The notes: generated by a model not told the origin, from the sequence alone. Positions 34,478 through 46,957 are shown, numbered from the stretch's first letter. The stretch is DNA of 64,000 nt from Larix kaempferi (GCA_027924585.1 BSBM01000261.1:5287501-5351500); one strand, 5' to 3'. Made by a program: numbers and translations.

Positions 34478-35323
34478 TGTTGGTAGGTGGTTTGATGAAT
34501 CAGCATCGCAACATCACGGATGTTGTGCAAGGCCAAAGGTACCACGAAGGGAGGAAAGCAGCGCGCAAGGCGACAAGTAATTTTTGCAGTTTTCGGTCAT
34601 TTGGACCGTGTCATGTGTATTTTGGGTCAATTAGACCGCACTATGTGGGTTTTTGGGTCATTTGACCGTGTTATGTGGGATTTTGGGTTAGTTTTTGTAG
34701 AAGTTCGTTAAGAAGTAGTTAGGCAGTTGCCTAAGTGGACCATAAATGTAAAGGAGCAAGCCTATAAATAGATGTAGTTTTGTAAGTGTTGATATACCTG
34801 AATAGCTTAAGAGGAGAACATCTAGAGGTCTTGATCTGAAGAAGCTGAATACTGAGTATCTTGTTGTATCTGGGTTTTTAAGGAGATAAATATGATGTGA
34901 CAGAGTTTTTTAGCAGAATCCTTGTGTCTTTTCCATTTTTCTGTGGTAAATGCATTATGCGATATGAATCTGTGAATGATGCGATGTTTCCTTGCTTCAA
35001 TTAATGCCTTACTGTTATATCTATTGCATATTTATGGTTTTGTCTGTTGAATGATGTCACAATTATGCTTAATGCCTGAGTTGAATGCTTATATTTATTT
35101 CTGAATGTTGCAATAAGCTAATCAATTGACGCACAACATCCTCCTTCATTCGGCGGAAACATGGTTCCGTCAACTCTCCCTTGAACATCTCGGGTGAGAC
35201 CTCATCTGCTTCGCAGGTGTTGCTGGACAGGGTTAAACCTGTCTGGTCCGGTGCTCAGGGAGATTGCAATGGCTTGGGTGTCGATAGCATGAGGAGCCCC
35301 TATCGACTGGGTTAGTGTCAACA
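34478..35323 (+). mobile_element. 3' LTR of first Tat element (846 bp)
   Basis: TGTTGGTAGG to TGTCAACA. Followed by TCTTC, the second target-duplication copy. Confidence 0.92.
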
Positions 35324-36614
35324 TCTTCATGTCATCATGGTCGTAGAACTTGATTTGTCTTTCTTGATGTACCTGTATCTTGTTAGCAAACAACATCATC
35401 CTCATACAACACCACAGGTGCATTAGTACAATCATAAGTGCCATAACCCTAATCAATTAATGTCTGCTATCATTCACATGCATTCATACTTTTACTAAGG
35501 TGATTAGACAATCTAAAACTAATCATGATTGTACTAACCTCAATAATATGAAGATAAACATATTATGAACTTAATCATGAAACAGATTTCAAAACATATA
35601 TGTATCTTCTCAAGTCATACCTGTCGAGTAGTCTTCTCTATAAGGGTAAAACCCTAACCATCCAAGGTAGATCACTTGTAAACATCTTATGTATGTTCAT
35701 GGTTCTAGGATGATAGAATATCAATGCCATTTAAACCTTATTCATCGCTGCCCTATGAGTCTCCCAACTTTGCTAGGGTTTCTTCTTACTTGGAAACCCT
35801 AATCTTCAATCTCCTTCCTCCCACAACATTTTGATGGAGGATTAATATCTATGATGAATGGATTCCAAATCCATTATCAAAGTTTCCAATGTTGCATCAG
35901 GTGACTCCAACATTGTATCAGGTCCTTCCAGACCTAAAAAAACTGAAAACCCTAAGTGAGAGCTTCTTCCTCCTCTTCCTTGATTTCCTTTGTTGAGACA
36001 TTTCAGATGTGTCGTATTGTTTCTGGTGTATATCTTAAATTTCAGATCTGAAGGGTCTGAAACTTCGGCCTGTAGTAGCCTGACCTGTCATCTTTCTAAC
36101 CCCATGGGTTTTAGCTTCAATGGATTCTCCATGAGAGAGATATGCTAAGTGTCGCAACATGACCTGTTTATGGGATGAAACAACATAGAGAACTTGTATG
36201 GAGTGCCACGTGTCACTGTTTCAACTTCGGCCTCTGAAAAGTGGACCTGTCAAACTACGGTCCATGCCTTAACTGTAACGTTTTATGAAATTTCATTTGG
36301 AGCTTCCTATCCTGAGATATGACATTTTTCCCTAGGTCACCTGTTTAGGACTACATTCTGGAAGAGGCAGAAACCCTAACTTGTACGGATCATATCTCAG
36401 AAAGTAAAATGAATTTGAGGCTAAGCTTCAGACATAAGGTACAGGAAAATTTCATCTTCGGCCTATAAAAGTTTCAGATCCTAAAGCTTCGCCAAAATGG
36501 ATTTATATTGAAAGTTCCACGATGACTAGGTTTTTCTATACAAAACCCTATCTTTCAAATTATCGCAAGTGAAACAAGTGTCATAAGTGCCATACATTGC
36601 CTTCCTTCAGGCTA
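35324..36614 (-). other. Internal leader of minus-strand copia element, no gag recognised
   Basis: This should be the 5' untranslated leader and gag of the minus-strand copia element. I found no gag motif. A block containing CTTCGGCCT recurs at about 36064, 36226 and 36456; the first interval is about 162 bp, close to the 161-bp leader period in the plus-strand copia element. Confidence 0.55.
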
Positions 36615-36626
36615 GCTATGATACCA
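36615..36626 (-). other. Primer binding site of minus-strand copia element
   Basis: The plus strand reads GCTATGATACCA; the element strand reads TGGTATCATAGC, one mismatch from the initiator-Met type TGGTATCAGAGC. It abuts the 5' LTR directly. Confidence 0.9.
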
Positions 36627-37175
36627 TGTTAAGATTTAATATGATAAGATAGATAACATCAGTATTACATTTAATTTCACAACAATAGCATATACAGGAT
36701 CACTGAAAGAACAACAAGAACAGCATAAACACAAGAGACACAGATTTTTCCTGGGAAACCCTCATGGGGTAGAAAACCCAACAAAAATTCCTCAATATAG
36801 ATGATCAACAAATAAAAATATGTAGTCGCCAAACAAGAGCTCCTTCTCCTCCTATGCATATCTCTCTCTCTCCTATGCTCCAATCACAAGTGAGTGAGTG
36901 AGTGATAAATGAGGAACACACCTCCTCTATTTATACACTACTCTAACTTGACTTTTCACCCTAATAGGGCCGATTTATCCTAGGAGAGTCTAATAACCCC
37001 TAAACAACTAACTTAGGGCCGACCCCACTAGGGAGGTCTAATAACACTAGTTACCACATTCCGATGGAGGAATAAACATCTCCGGATATACATTAAAGTC
37101 CCGGCGGAGGAATGAAACATCTCCGGAATAATAAAGTACAAATATAATATTCTTAGAAGTTACAATATTTCAACA
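36627..37175 (-). mobile_element. 5' LTR of minus-strand copia element (549 bp)
   Basis: TGTTAAGATTT to TTCAACA. Followed by target duplication CCTAA. Carries an extra 40-odd bp block near 37075-37115 relative to the partner LTR. Confidence 0.92.
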
Positions 37176-37180
37176 CCTAA

Positions 37181-37764
37181 CACAATATTTCCCTTAATGA
37201 AGCATAAAAGGAGGCTAACCTAGGTAGTGACGTAATTAATAAAATAGATAGACTCGAGCAATGACAACCAAGGGATTAAACTAAGAAATGCATATCAGGG
37301 CATACTGAGGAACATAAATACAAAATTAAATTGCCCTCAAGAGGATAACTACGATATTGGGGTGATATGTAAGAAAGTCGACAGTTCTTTCAAATCTTAG
37401 GAACCATGGCGATGACATTGATAAGATGGCATGAGTGGGATGAAAACATTCACTGGATTATAAATATTTAGACACAAGTGAATCAATTCAAATTCTTTAA
37501 AAAAGGGTGACATCAACTACTTCCAAACTATTAAGGAGATCATATCAAACCTATTTGGAAAAATGGTGGTATGAAATAGAACTTAATTTGGTTTCCTTCA
37601 TTTTGTTTATTTGATATTTTGTAGATGTGTTTAAGACTTTAGTATATCTTTATGGTAATGTGACTTGAAAAACATTAACCACTAAGAAATAGAAATCAAA
37701 ATTCATATCTCAAATATAGGAGGCTTACAAGACCATAGATACTTTTATTCTAGAATTTGGAAGG
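37181..37764. other. Non-coding DNA between the nested cluster and the second Tat element
   Basis: About 580 bp, AT-rich, no supported ORF. It is the continuation of 8039-8920 and itself continues at 52244. Confidence 0.6.
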
Positions 37765-37769
37765 ATTTG

Positions 37770-38699
37770 TGTTACAACGTAATTTTCCACCTTGTGAGCA
37801 TCAGCACTCTTTGGCCTGCAGGATCCATTTTACTGACTCAGATCCACTTTGTATCTTCTAGAGATGCTATTTTTTCATATTTTTTCCTTTGTACACTAGC
37901 TGCATCATTACAGTGGGCGTACCCGCAATTTGCATCACTATAGCCCGCAGGTAGCATGTAAAATGGTAAAAATCACTAGTTAATTACTTTTTACTCCCAA
38001 AAAGCGGTCATTGGGTGACCTTTGGCCCTCCATTTGCCCCAGAAACGCCTCGATGTGTCCTTTCACCTACCTTTGAGAGGACTATATATTGAGCACATAT
38101 GGCTTATGGACGGGAGGAGAAAGGAGAGCAAGAGAACTCTAGTGGATTTTTGCCTTATCTTGAGTCTACACTCATTGATCCTTGTAGTTGTGAACCCTTT
38201 ATGTTCACCTTCCAAACTCCTATCATAGTTTGAGTTTGTCATTCCATGGAGGATTGAAGTGGTGGAGGCACAAGTGGATTGACCCAGATCTTGGTTCAGA
38301 TTGGTTGTCGGCAAGAGGTCGTATCACATTGTACTTCTTGTTATTTATTAATAGAAATACTCATATTCTCGTCCATTAATGTTGTGAATGTTGTTTATAT
38401 TACATTGGGTTGCATTTACTTATAATATCATGGACCATTGCTATTGATGATGTTAATTTCGTTTATATATTATATGCGCTTCTTGTATATTGGTTGTCAA
38501 GACTAATTTGTAGGTTCAAGTGCACGGATTGAAAGCTCCAACGGGGATCTACATCAAACATTTGGATCGAGGTTAGTTATCTTCTTCATTATCTTAGCAT
38601 TGTCATTTATATAGCATAGCATTGAGAATTGAGTTAATTTCTGGTAGTCAGTTGTCTGTTGTGGTCCACCCCAAGCCACAGGAAGTTTTCTCCAACACA
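37770..38699 (+). mobile_element. 5' LTR of second Tat element (930 bp)
   Basis: TGTTACAACGT to CCAACACA. It contains 'catcactatagcccgcaggtag', a motif that recurs elsewhere in the element. A related LTR in opposite orientation is at 61674-62625. Confidence 0.95.
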
Positions 38700-38703
38700 G
38701 AAA

Positions 38704-38721
38704 TGGTGACTCCGCTGGGGA
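38704..38721 (+). other. Primer binding site of second Tat element
   Basis: TGGTGACTCCGCTGGGGA, 4 bp after the LTR. It differs from the first Tat element's tRNA-Asp type. It resembles the TGGCGACTC-type sites I recall for Ogre-like elements; the tRNA partner needs checking. Confidence 0.7.
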
Positions 38722-40320
38722 GAGCATCCATTTTTGGGGATTTTTTAACATTAGTCCTTATTTAGAGTTGTTGTTTGTCAAAGCTATGTATCATTAATTG
38801 GCCGTTAGGATACTCTATAGAAAACACCCTTTTTCTGAGCCATTGGACTCTTTGGTTGCTCATTTGCTTTTCCCTACCCGCGGGTGAGCTTAGCTCTGCC
38901 CGCGTCTACTCACTTCTATCAACACTATAGCCTGCAGGTACCCGCAGGTTTTCCTTCGGCAGTAGCATACAACTTCAGCTTTGGTTGTTTCATGACCTTT
39001 GGTTTTTGCTGGGTTGATTCTGAGTGTTCCTGAGTCTTCTTTGGCCTTGTTCCTGACTATTCCAAGCCTTGTTTGTGACTAGAACTCCTCTTTTCTCTTG
39101 GTTTTGAGCCTCATTAGTTTTTACCCATTTTTAATTTTTAGGCTCATTCCATTGGCCGAGTCTTACTGTTTAGGATCTGCTAGGTTGTCTGAGTGATCTC
39201 CCTTGCATTCCTGTAACTGAATAGTAGTATTTTGCTTGCATTTTTCATTTCATTATATTGAAAAATACAAAAACATAGTTTTGCATTTTCCTTTCGTTTA
39301 TAAGTGAAAATACAAAAAAAAAAAAAAATTACTTTCATGTACTGCATTTTGCATTGAGTGCTTGCTGCTTTCATTTAGGTTCTACTTTTGCATTGAAAAT
39401 ATAAAAGAGTTGCATTTTTTATTTCGAAACTGTTGGATTGATTTTGCATGTTAGTGGCATTGTTTTTATTGGATAGATGAGTCTATAGTTTGACGATTTT
39501 GCATACTATTGAGTCATATACATCACTAGTTTCACGACCATATCCTTTGAGTAACCACAGCCATTAAAATTAACGCTTAATCTAAAATTGATTAGAACGA
39601 TTTTATTTATAGGGTACACCAACTAGCATAGGTTTAGAGTCTTGGAATAGATCATTGTGAGTAAACAATCCAAGACAACTAGATGAAACATTATGTGTCT
39701 GACCAGGGAGTGGTGAAATCCATGGTATACATCGGTGTTCTTAGGAAGCTCTACTCAGACCAGAGTTAAGCACGAGGTCACGGGAGGTTGGTTGCAAAGA
39801 TATCCCTCCAATACCGGCTGAATGTGGGAGATATTTCCAAGGTTTGTTCGTATCTGGGGACTCTTGGGGGATTTGACCCTCTTGAGTTTCGGGCTTAGCT
39901 ACCCTACCCATACAACGGATCCCACCTGCGACTGTCCCCCTAAGCATTGGTTATACTGCGGTGACCATAGTTTCCTTACCTGGGTATCTCATAGGGTACT
40001 TGCAGTGGTTATACTGTTTATGTCCTGAGTCAGATAGGGGTTGGACAGCATAGTTGTTTGTTGTCGAGGGTTCCGGCCCTTTGCACGTAGTGAAGCCTGG
40101 GTGCCTCTATAACTGATTTTGTTACCTCCGGCTACAGTTTGGAATTCTCAAGCCTATCTGAGGTGAAACATACCGGCTCTAGTGTCGGGAGCTCATTTAG
40201 CCACTCTGTTTGTCTGCTCTTGGCTGTATTTTCTCCAGGTGTGTGCTTTTGATTTACTGTTTTTGATTGATAGTTGGTCGTTAGGGGACGTTGTGATTTT
40301 ATATTCTCTCCGGAGATATC
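38722..40320 (+). other. Leader of second Tat element
   Basis: About 1.6 kb with no long ORF in the sense direction. A poly-A run is at 39315-39327. 'gcctgcaggtacccgcagg' near 38932 repeats the LTR motif. A long untranslated leader is usual in this lineage. Confidence 0.6.
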
Positions 40321-42633
40321 GTGGCACGAAGTCCTACTCTCTGCCGATCCCGTCGGTTGACTAGTTTAAAACCGGCTGAGCTTTCACATCGTGTTGCTAG
40401 GGGACGTCAGTGGGCTCCCTCTGAGTCTTCGGATTCTTATGAGACATACGTCCTAGATGTCATGACTATTGCACACTCTGATACTGAAGAAATCCCTACG
40501 ACTCCATTGGGTAGAGTCAAGCACACTTCTGAAACCCCTACTCCTCGTGAGGCGTGGGGAGCTGATCCACCTGAGACCCATCCTGGTTTGTTTGGTCCGG
40601 ATCCACCCGAGACTCAACCTAGTTTGTTTGGTCCAAATCCACCCGAGGACAACCCATTCGATCCTTCATTTCCACATAATTATATATACGGGATCCCAGA
40701 GTTACATGATGACACAGGTCCTACGATCAACCCTACCGCATTCTCTTTTGGTATGCCTAATTACAACACAGTGGATCCTTCCGCAGCTTTTGATAGTCAC
40801 GCTGGCACTAGTCATGGTGTCAGCCACACTACACCCATTGGGAGTAATACCCTCGCCAGGGGCACCATGTTGTCCACTCACACACATAGTATGGGGACCA
40901 GTCATGTTCCTCCTAACAATGCTAATGTTGGAAGAATTCCGCCTCCTAGGACTACCCAACCTAATAGGAACAATGTTTGCAACCCGACTCGCCATCTACC
41001 ACCTAATACACATGTCGCTATTCTTCAACCTACAACCACTTTTGCAAATGTTAATGCTCCTCCCAACCACGGTGGTGGACATATACCACATACTTTTACA
41101 TCTGCTACCGCTACTAGTAATTCTAATGTAGGAGGTGGGAATATACCTTATCCACATGGTCATAACGCCACCATTCCTACTACTAGTAACACCAATGTTG
41201 GGGATGGGAATACATCTCATGCTTATGGTCACCACACGACTGCTCATGCTAATCCTAACACTTACGTTGGGGGTGGGAACATACCCTATAATCATGGTCA
41301 CTACAACATGGTTCCCGCTATGAATAGTACGTATATGCCCCATACTTATGGTGGCAACCCTTACTACAATATAGTCGATGTTGGCCATCAGTACAACCCA
41401 CCTCAATATGGTGCTCAAAACACATATATACCTGCTTACTCTCATACGGGTCAGGTTGGGGGATGTTATCAACCTTATGGCCATGGTCACACTTATGGTC
41501 CGTCGGGACCACATAATCAGCAGTTTAATGCTCATGGTCAAGCATTTGGTCCTTCCTATCCTCCACATTCTTACAATCAAGCTTTCCAGCCGCAACTCCC
41601 GTTCCTTGCACGTTTGAATCTTCTGGATCTTTCGAAGCTCATGAATGATCCAGTGTATCACGACCCTAGTTGACCTCCAGTTCCTACCAAGCTTCCTTCA
41701 GAAATTCCTAAGTTCAAGGGGAAAGGTGGTGAGGATCCGGATGATCATGTCACGACGTTTCACCTTTGGTGCTCTTCCAACTTGTTGAATCACGATTCCG
41801 CTATATTATGACTATTTCAACGCACCCTCACGGGGGCAGCTGTGAAGTGGTATGTTGAGTTGCTGGGGAAAACTTATAGGGGATTCAATGAGATTGCTTT
41901 GGTTTTCTTGGATCATTTCTAGTTGCCAGTTAGTTACAATACTGGTACTGAACTTTTGTCTACCTTTCGTCAGAATAAGGCCACCCATATTTCTGACCAC
42001 GTTCAACAATGGCGTTAGCGGAAGAGGTTAGTGAAAGCCAACATTCCTCTAGAGTTTCTGTTGGAATGGTTCCTCAAGTCTCTACTTCCATATATTGCCA
42101 AGGACGTCTCGATGTCTGGTATTATGACTGATGAACATGCCATCTTAAAAGTCTAGCAGTTAGATTTACTATACTCTCAGTCTGGCATTTTATATGACAT
42201 CATCGCTGACGCACCACAAACAAGACATGAGCTCAAGACAGTTCCCGGACCGCATGCCGACGGCATTGTGCGATTTGTAAGTACTCGCCCTGTAGATTTG
42301 GTGGCTAATAAAATGCAAAATTTGTCACTAAACCAATCTACTCCCGGACAGGTTCACACCTTTTCCACTTCCACCCCATCGTCCGATGTACACACTGCGC
42401 AAACGACTAAACCATCGGGTAACTAGCAACCTGGTGATAAGAAGAAGGGGATAAATAACCGTAAGGGTGGAAACAATGGGAACAATAATAGCAATCGCAA
42501 TACCCCTCATAAGGAGAATGCTAACCCTCCTTGGGAAGGCAGAAATGCTGGTGAGGACCGTAAACCTAAGCGAAAGGTGAAATTTCCTTGTAAGCTTTGT
42601 GGGGAAGATCATCTTACTCACTTGTGTCCTTGA
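40321..42633 (+). pseudogene. gag: Gag of second Tat element, His/Gly/Tyr-rich N-terminal half
   Basis: One frame throughout. Codon 40321 is GTG; the first ATG in frame is 40459, so the start is unsure. Codons from 40559 show three copies of a 12-residue DPPETxPxLFGP repeat. From about 41050 to 41560 the protein is low complexity, with a 23-residue repeat carrying VGGGNIPY and HGH, then many Tyr, His, Gly, Pro and Asn. After TGA at 41671 the capsid follows: PKFKGKGGEDPDDHVTTF, GAAVKWYVEL, DHVQQWR and LLPYIAKDVS. The zinc knuckle CKLCGEDHLTHLCP is intact, followed by TGA at 42631. Stops within the capsid are mainly TAG and TGA. Confidence 0.88.
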
Positions 42634-44490
42634 ATCGAAGAAGCATCGAAGCATTTGGCACAGAGCCCAACTGTGTTGAAGGATCCCCTTCCTCGTCATC
42701 ATCAAAACATGGCTTCGCATGCTCCCGTTGCTGGTTATGGACCTAATGAGACTCCTACATCTTCTTCCAATACTAGTGGTTATGGATGCGTGAATATGGT
42801 CCAATCGGAGGTTAGTGTTGCTACTCGTCAACGCAATTATGGTGCACCACAACCTAATATGGGGAATGATCCTCCCCCTCCTCGTGATAATTCCTTGCAT
42901 ATCGAGAAGCCCTCTATTATGCCTCAGATACCGAAAGGTGTGCTTAAGTGCTCTATGCATAATCCCAATGCTCGAGCCGCCCAAAACTACTCCATTGTAG
43001 AAGATTTGGGCCAAACTCCATGTGCCATGTCGGCTCTTGAAGTTTTACAGGTGTGTCCTTCTCAAAGGCATGGCCTTTTGTGTGCGTTAGGAGTTCAGGA
43101 TGGAGGGAGTCCCAACGTTATCAAGTTTGACACTACTGATGTTCAACCTCGCTTACCTTACCATGTGGCTTTTCAAATCCATGTGGAGTGCCTTAAGAAT
43201 TTCGTCAAGAGAACGATGGTTGATGAAGGCACTTCTGCGTCAATAATGTCGTTAACTTGTTGGAAAGCTCTTGGCTCTCCTCCTCTACTCATGTTTAGGA
43301 CCATGCTTACTGCATTTGACGGTCGATCATTTAAGCCGCATGGGATTATCCCTTCCCTTGTTGTCCGCTTGGGAGGTAAACCTGTTCCTATTGAAGTTGA
43401 AGTGGTTGATGCGCCCATCAACTACAACCTTTTACTGGGTCGAAATTGGATGTACGCTATGAAAGCTATCGCGTCTACTGTATTCAGGATCATTTGCTTT
43501 CCACACGAAGGCAGGATTGTGACCATCGATCAGCTGGATTTCATTAATCCTCCTCCTGAAGCATCCCCGGGATTAGTAGTCCCGCAGGTTACAGATTCTT
43601 AGCTGGAAACTGGGAACATGGGTGTTGGTATGTACCCTTCCTTGATGGGATCTTATGATTTCCTTGCACCCGTGAATTTTATTGGAACCGTTTCCGACAA
43701 TGCGCCTCCTCCTTTGCATAATGTACCATTCCGAACTTCATATTTTGATGATCCATGGACTTTACCATCCACGAATTCTACGTCTGGAGACATTGCGCAT
43801 GTCGGGATGTCTATGCCACTTTCTATTGCTGAGCTTGCTTATCAAGATATTCAACAAGCCACTGCAGAGCCGGATCTCCCCTCTTCTCGGATAGTTGAGT
43901 AAGATCCCGTTACGTGGCCAGTTTGGGCAGTCAACTCGTCTTGTTTGAACGATTTCCTTTATGGTACTTTACCTTCGGATGAAGCTATTATCGAGGCCAT
44001 GTGTGGTAGTGAGAAACCTTGGGAGGATATGCATCATCGCTCTTATTTCCTTCCCAACCTCGATCTCTCCGAGCAAGAAGAGTTCAGGACGACTCTTGCA
44101 GAGATGGTTGGTCACCCTGTGGCTCTTTTGGGTTCACATGAGATTTATGCGGAGGGGAACATGGCTAATATTTCCCCGACTCAACTGATCAACATCTCTC
44201 GCACTCACGGAAAGATTGAAAATGTTTACATCGGTGATGATTGCTCTCCTGAAGAGGTTGCCATCTACACCAAATTGTTTACTGAACTTCGGGAAGCTTT
44301 CGCTTGGTCATACGAGGAGATGCCAGGAATAGACCCTAGTATTGTCGAGCATGAGATTAGGATGTATCCTCATGTTAAACGGGTTCGGCAACGTCTTCAT
44401 GCTGTTAACCCTAGGAAGGAAGCCGCTATCAAGGCAGAGGTTGAGAAACTGCTCAAAGATGGTTTTGAGTCTACCCCGTTCACCTTACCG
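42634..44490 (+). pseudogene. Protease and linker of second Tat element
   Basis: The frame continues from gag. A retropepsin-like segment at 43190-43480 reads KRTMVDEGTSASIMS (catalytic Asp kept, Ser/Thr-Gly replaced by Glu-Gly), LGGKPVPIEVEVVDAP and YNLLLGRNWMYAMKA, matching plant gypsy protease C-termini. Stops at 43600 (TAG) and 43900 (TAA) interrupt the linker, which then runs VYIGDDCSPEEVAIYTKLF and EAFAWSYEEMPGIDP, the lead-in to RT. A frameshift near 44480 precedes the RT palm. Confidence 0.82.
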
Positions 44491-45554
44491 AATGGGTGTC
44501 AAACCCCGTTCCTGTGGATAAGAAGCAGGGATCGATCCGCGTATGCATTGATTTTAGAGACTTGAATCGTGCATGTCCAAAAGACAACTTCCCCACGCTG
44601 TTCATTGATCAGATATTGGATGCTTGTGCGGGAAGTGAGATTTTTTGGTTCATGGATGGATTTTCGGGGTATAACCAGATTCAAATCAAACCCGAGGACC
44701 AACATAAGACTGCTTTAATTTGTCCTTGGGGTGCGTTTGCATATCAAAAAATACCCTTCAGCCTTAAAAACGTCGTAGCTACGTTTCAGCATGCCATGAC
44801 CTATGCCTTTCACGACCTTAAAAGTATAATGGAGGTTTTCTTGGATGATCTTGCCATCCATTCTCGCAAGAGAATGGACCACCCCAAGCACCTTCGTTGG
44901 ATTCTCGAACAATGTATACACTACAATATCCGATTGAATCCCAATAAATGCATCTTTGCGGTGAGGTCAAGTTTCCTTCTAGGATTCATAGTTTCGAAAG
45001 AGGGCATTAGATTCAATCCTCTTAAAGTTGAGGCAATACTTCGGTTTCCTCCTCCGCGCAACTTGTTTCAACTTCAGAGCCTCCAAGGGAGAGCTACTTT
45101 TCTACGTCGTTTTGTAGTCAATTATGCTAATATTACCAAAGGTTTCGCGCATTTGTTGAAGAAAGACACACCGTTTATCTGGAATGAGCGAGCCCAACAG
45201 CCTTTCGATGCCCTTAAGAAAGCTTTGGTATCATCCCCTGTGCTTAGTCCACCAGACTTCGCATGAGATTTCATAATTTATGTGGCTGCGTCTCAAGAGA
45301 CGATTGGCATGGTCTTGGTTCAGGTTTATGATGCGCTCGTCGAGCATGTCATCTATTACCTCAGTCGAAATCTGGTAGACGCTGAACTAAGATATACTCA
45401 CGTGGAAAAGTTGGCACTTGCGACTATACATGCAGTCCAACGGTTACGACACTATATTTTTCTTAGAACAACCACAGTTGTAGCGCACATCAATCTGTTT
45501 CAGTTCGTGCTATCACGACGTCTTATAGGGGGAAGCACAATAAATGGATTGTGA
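44491..45554 (+). pseudogene. Reverse transcriptase-RNase H of second Tat element
   Basis: RT motifs in frame: VPVDKKQGSIRVCIDFRDLN, FMDGFSGYNQI, HKTALICPWGAFAY, FSLKNVVATFQ, and the catalytic FLDD at about 44840 in VFLDDLAIHS, with both Asp kept. The thumb holds LGFIVSKEGI and RGRATFLRRFV-like sequence. A TGA at 45264 separates the RNase H part: YVAASQETIGM, YYLSRNLVDAELRYTHVEKL and ATIHAVQRLRHYIF. The RNase H first catalytic Asp is not seen (AAS in place of the usual DAS). RT looks less damaged at its active site than the first Tat element's. Confidence 0.92.
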
Positions 45555-45589
45555 TCCTTTAGGAGCTCGATCTCGATTTTTCTTCAGCG

Positions 45590-46957
45590 AAGTCGGTGAA
45601 ATCGTTGGTGTTTGTTAAGCTTATGTCAGACCTTCCAAGGCTTGATGAGGATGTCATCCATGAATATTCCTTTGTATATGAACACTTATTTCTTATCTTG
45701 TCCGAGGACCCTTGGTATGGGGATGTCATTGTATATCTCCAAACTTTGAAGTTTCCTCCGCATTATTCACGGGACGAGCAACGGCGTGTGAAACATCACG
45801 CTAAAGATTATACTATCATTGGTGACACTTTGTATCGCCGAGGAAAGGATTCTATTCTATGTCGTTGCTTAACTCACGAAGAAGCGGAACGGGTGCTTAA
45901 TGATTGCCATGCCGGGGCGTGTGGTGGTCACTTATCCGGGCTTGCTACAGCCCAATGTATTATGCGAGCTGGTTACTTTTAGCCTTCAATATTTAAGAAT
46001 TGTATAAACATTGTGAAGAGATGTCACCCTTGCCATGTGTTTTCTTGGAATATACACTCGCATCCAGCGCCCCTTCATCTGGTCGTCACCATCGGTCCCT
46101 TCACCAAGTGGGGGGTGGATTTCATGGATTTCAAACCAGCTTCGGCTGGGGGGCATCACCATATTATAGTGGTCGTGGACTACTTTTCCAAATGGGTTGA
46201 GGCCATGCCTACCGTAAAAGCCGATGGTGCTACAGCATCCCATTTCGTGTTTAATCAGATTATTACTCGGTTCGGTATTCCGAAAGAGATTTTCACTGAC
46301 CATGGCAGTCACTTTTAGAACAAAATGATGGAGGATTTGTCTCTCAATCTTGGGTTTCATCAAGAACACTCATCCTCTTACTATCCCCAAGCGAATGGTC
46401 AAGTTGAAGCAGTCAATAAGTCTTTAAAGACCATTCTCCCACATACCATCCAACAAAGCAAGAACAACTGGCACATTATATTATATCCTGCTTTGTGGGC
46501 ATATCGAACTGTAGTCAATACTACCACCGAGTTCTCACCATTTCAACTAGTACACGGTGTGGAGTCGATTTTACCGATTGAATGTGAAATCGCTTCGCTT
46601 AAACTGGCCATAGAGCTCCTCCATGATACGACGGGTCTTAAGCAACGTTTAATCCACCTTGAGCAACTTGACGAGCAGCATCGAGATGTCGCCGTGGCTA
46701 TAGATGCCAATAAACGTCGTGTTAAGGTTCAGTACGATAGCTCTGTCCATCCCTGGAAATATGCTGAAGGTGACTTGGTCCTCTTATATTACCAAGCTAA
46801 AGAACCCCTGGGGGCAGGCAAGTTCAACCCCGTGTGGCACGGTCCTTACATTGTGAGGCATGTCCTGGAAAAAGGAGCCTATGAATTAGAAGACTATGAG
46901 GGGATTGTCTTGAAGGAGCCTAGAAATGGGCTCTACCTCAAGCGGTATTGCACTTGA
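45590..46957 (+). pseudogene. Integrase of second Tat element
   Basis: A frame change after 45554 leads to one frame through integrase. The H2C2 zinc domain lies at about 45870-46035: CLTHEEAERVLNDCHAGACG, then after a TAG at 45980 CINIVKRCHPC. The core has WGVDFMDFKPA (Asp), IFTDHGSHF (Asp, followed by a TAG at 46316) and ANGQVEAVNKSLK (Glu), so the DDE triad is present. The C-terminus has FQLVHGVESILP, YAEGDLVLLYYQA and KFNPVWHGPYIV. It ends at TGA 46955 with no chromodomain. Confidence 0.93.

Larger units (their letters stand above)
13138..35323 (+). mobile_element. Tat-lineage Ty3/gypsy element (first), itself interrupted
   Basis: LTRs at 13138-13972 and 34478-35323 start TGTTGG(C/T)AGG and end TGTCAACA. 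Flanks are TCTTT (13133-13137) and TCTTC (35324-35328), a 5-bp target duplication with one difference. The primer site matches the tRNA-Asp type typical of Tat/Athila elements. Order is gag with many zinc knuckles, protease, RT, RNase H, integrase, then a long 3' ORF before the 3' LTR. This order (pol in gypsy order plus an extra 3' region) and the lack of a chromodomain place it in the Tat/Athila group. DNA from about 21.73 to 31.85 kb is a later insertion; without it the element is about 12 kb. Confidence 0.9.
8926..37175 (-). mobile_element. Minus-strand Ty1/copia element with nested insertions
   Basis: It is bounded by LTRs at 8926-9432 and 36627-37175 that align along their length. It is flanked by identical 5-bp sequences CCTAA (8921-8925 and 37176-37180). 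A primer site complement abuts the right LTR and a polypurine complement abuts the left LTR, which fixes the minus orientation. The coding part is reduced to RT-RNase H (10972-12057) plus a second, diverged RT segment (12130-12345). No gag, protease or integrase was recognised in the remaining internal parts (12346-13137 and 35324-36614). A 22-kb Tat element is inserted at 13138-35323. Without nested DNA the element would be about 6 kb. Confidence 0.92.

Noticed and set aside
46700-46957. Chromodomain at the integrase C-terminus
   Set aside because: Integrase ends soon after the GPY-like block with no aromatic-cage pattern; this also argues against chromovirus identity for both Tat elements.
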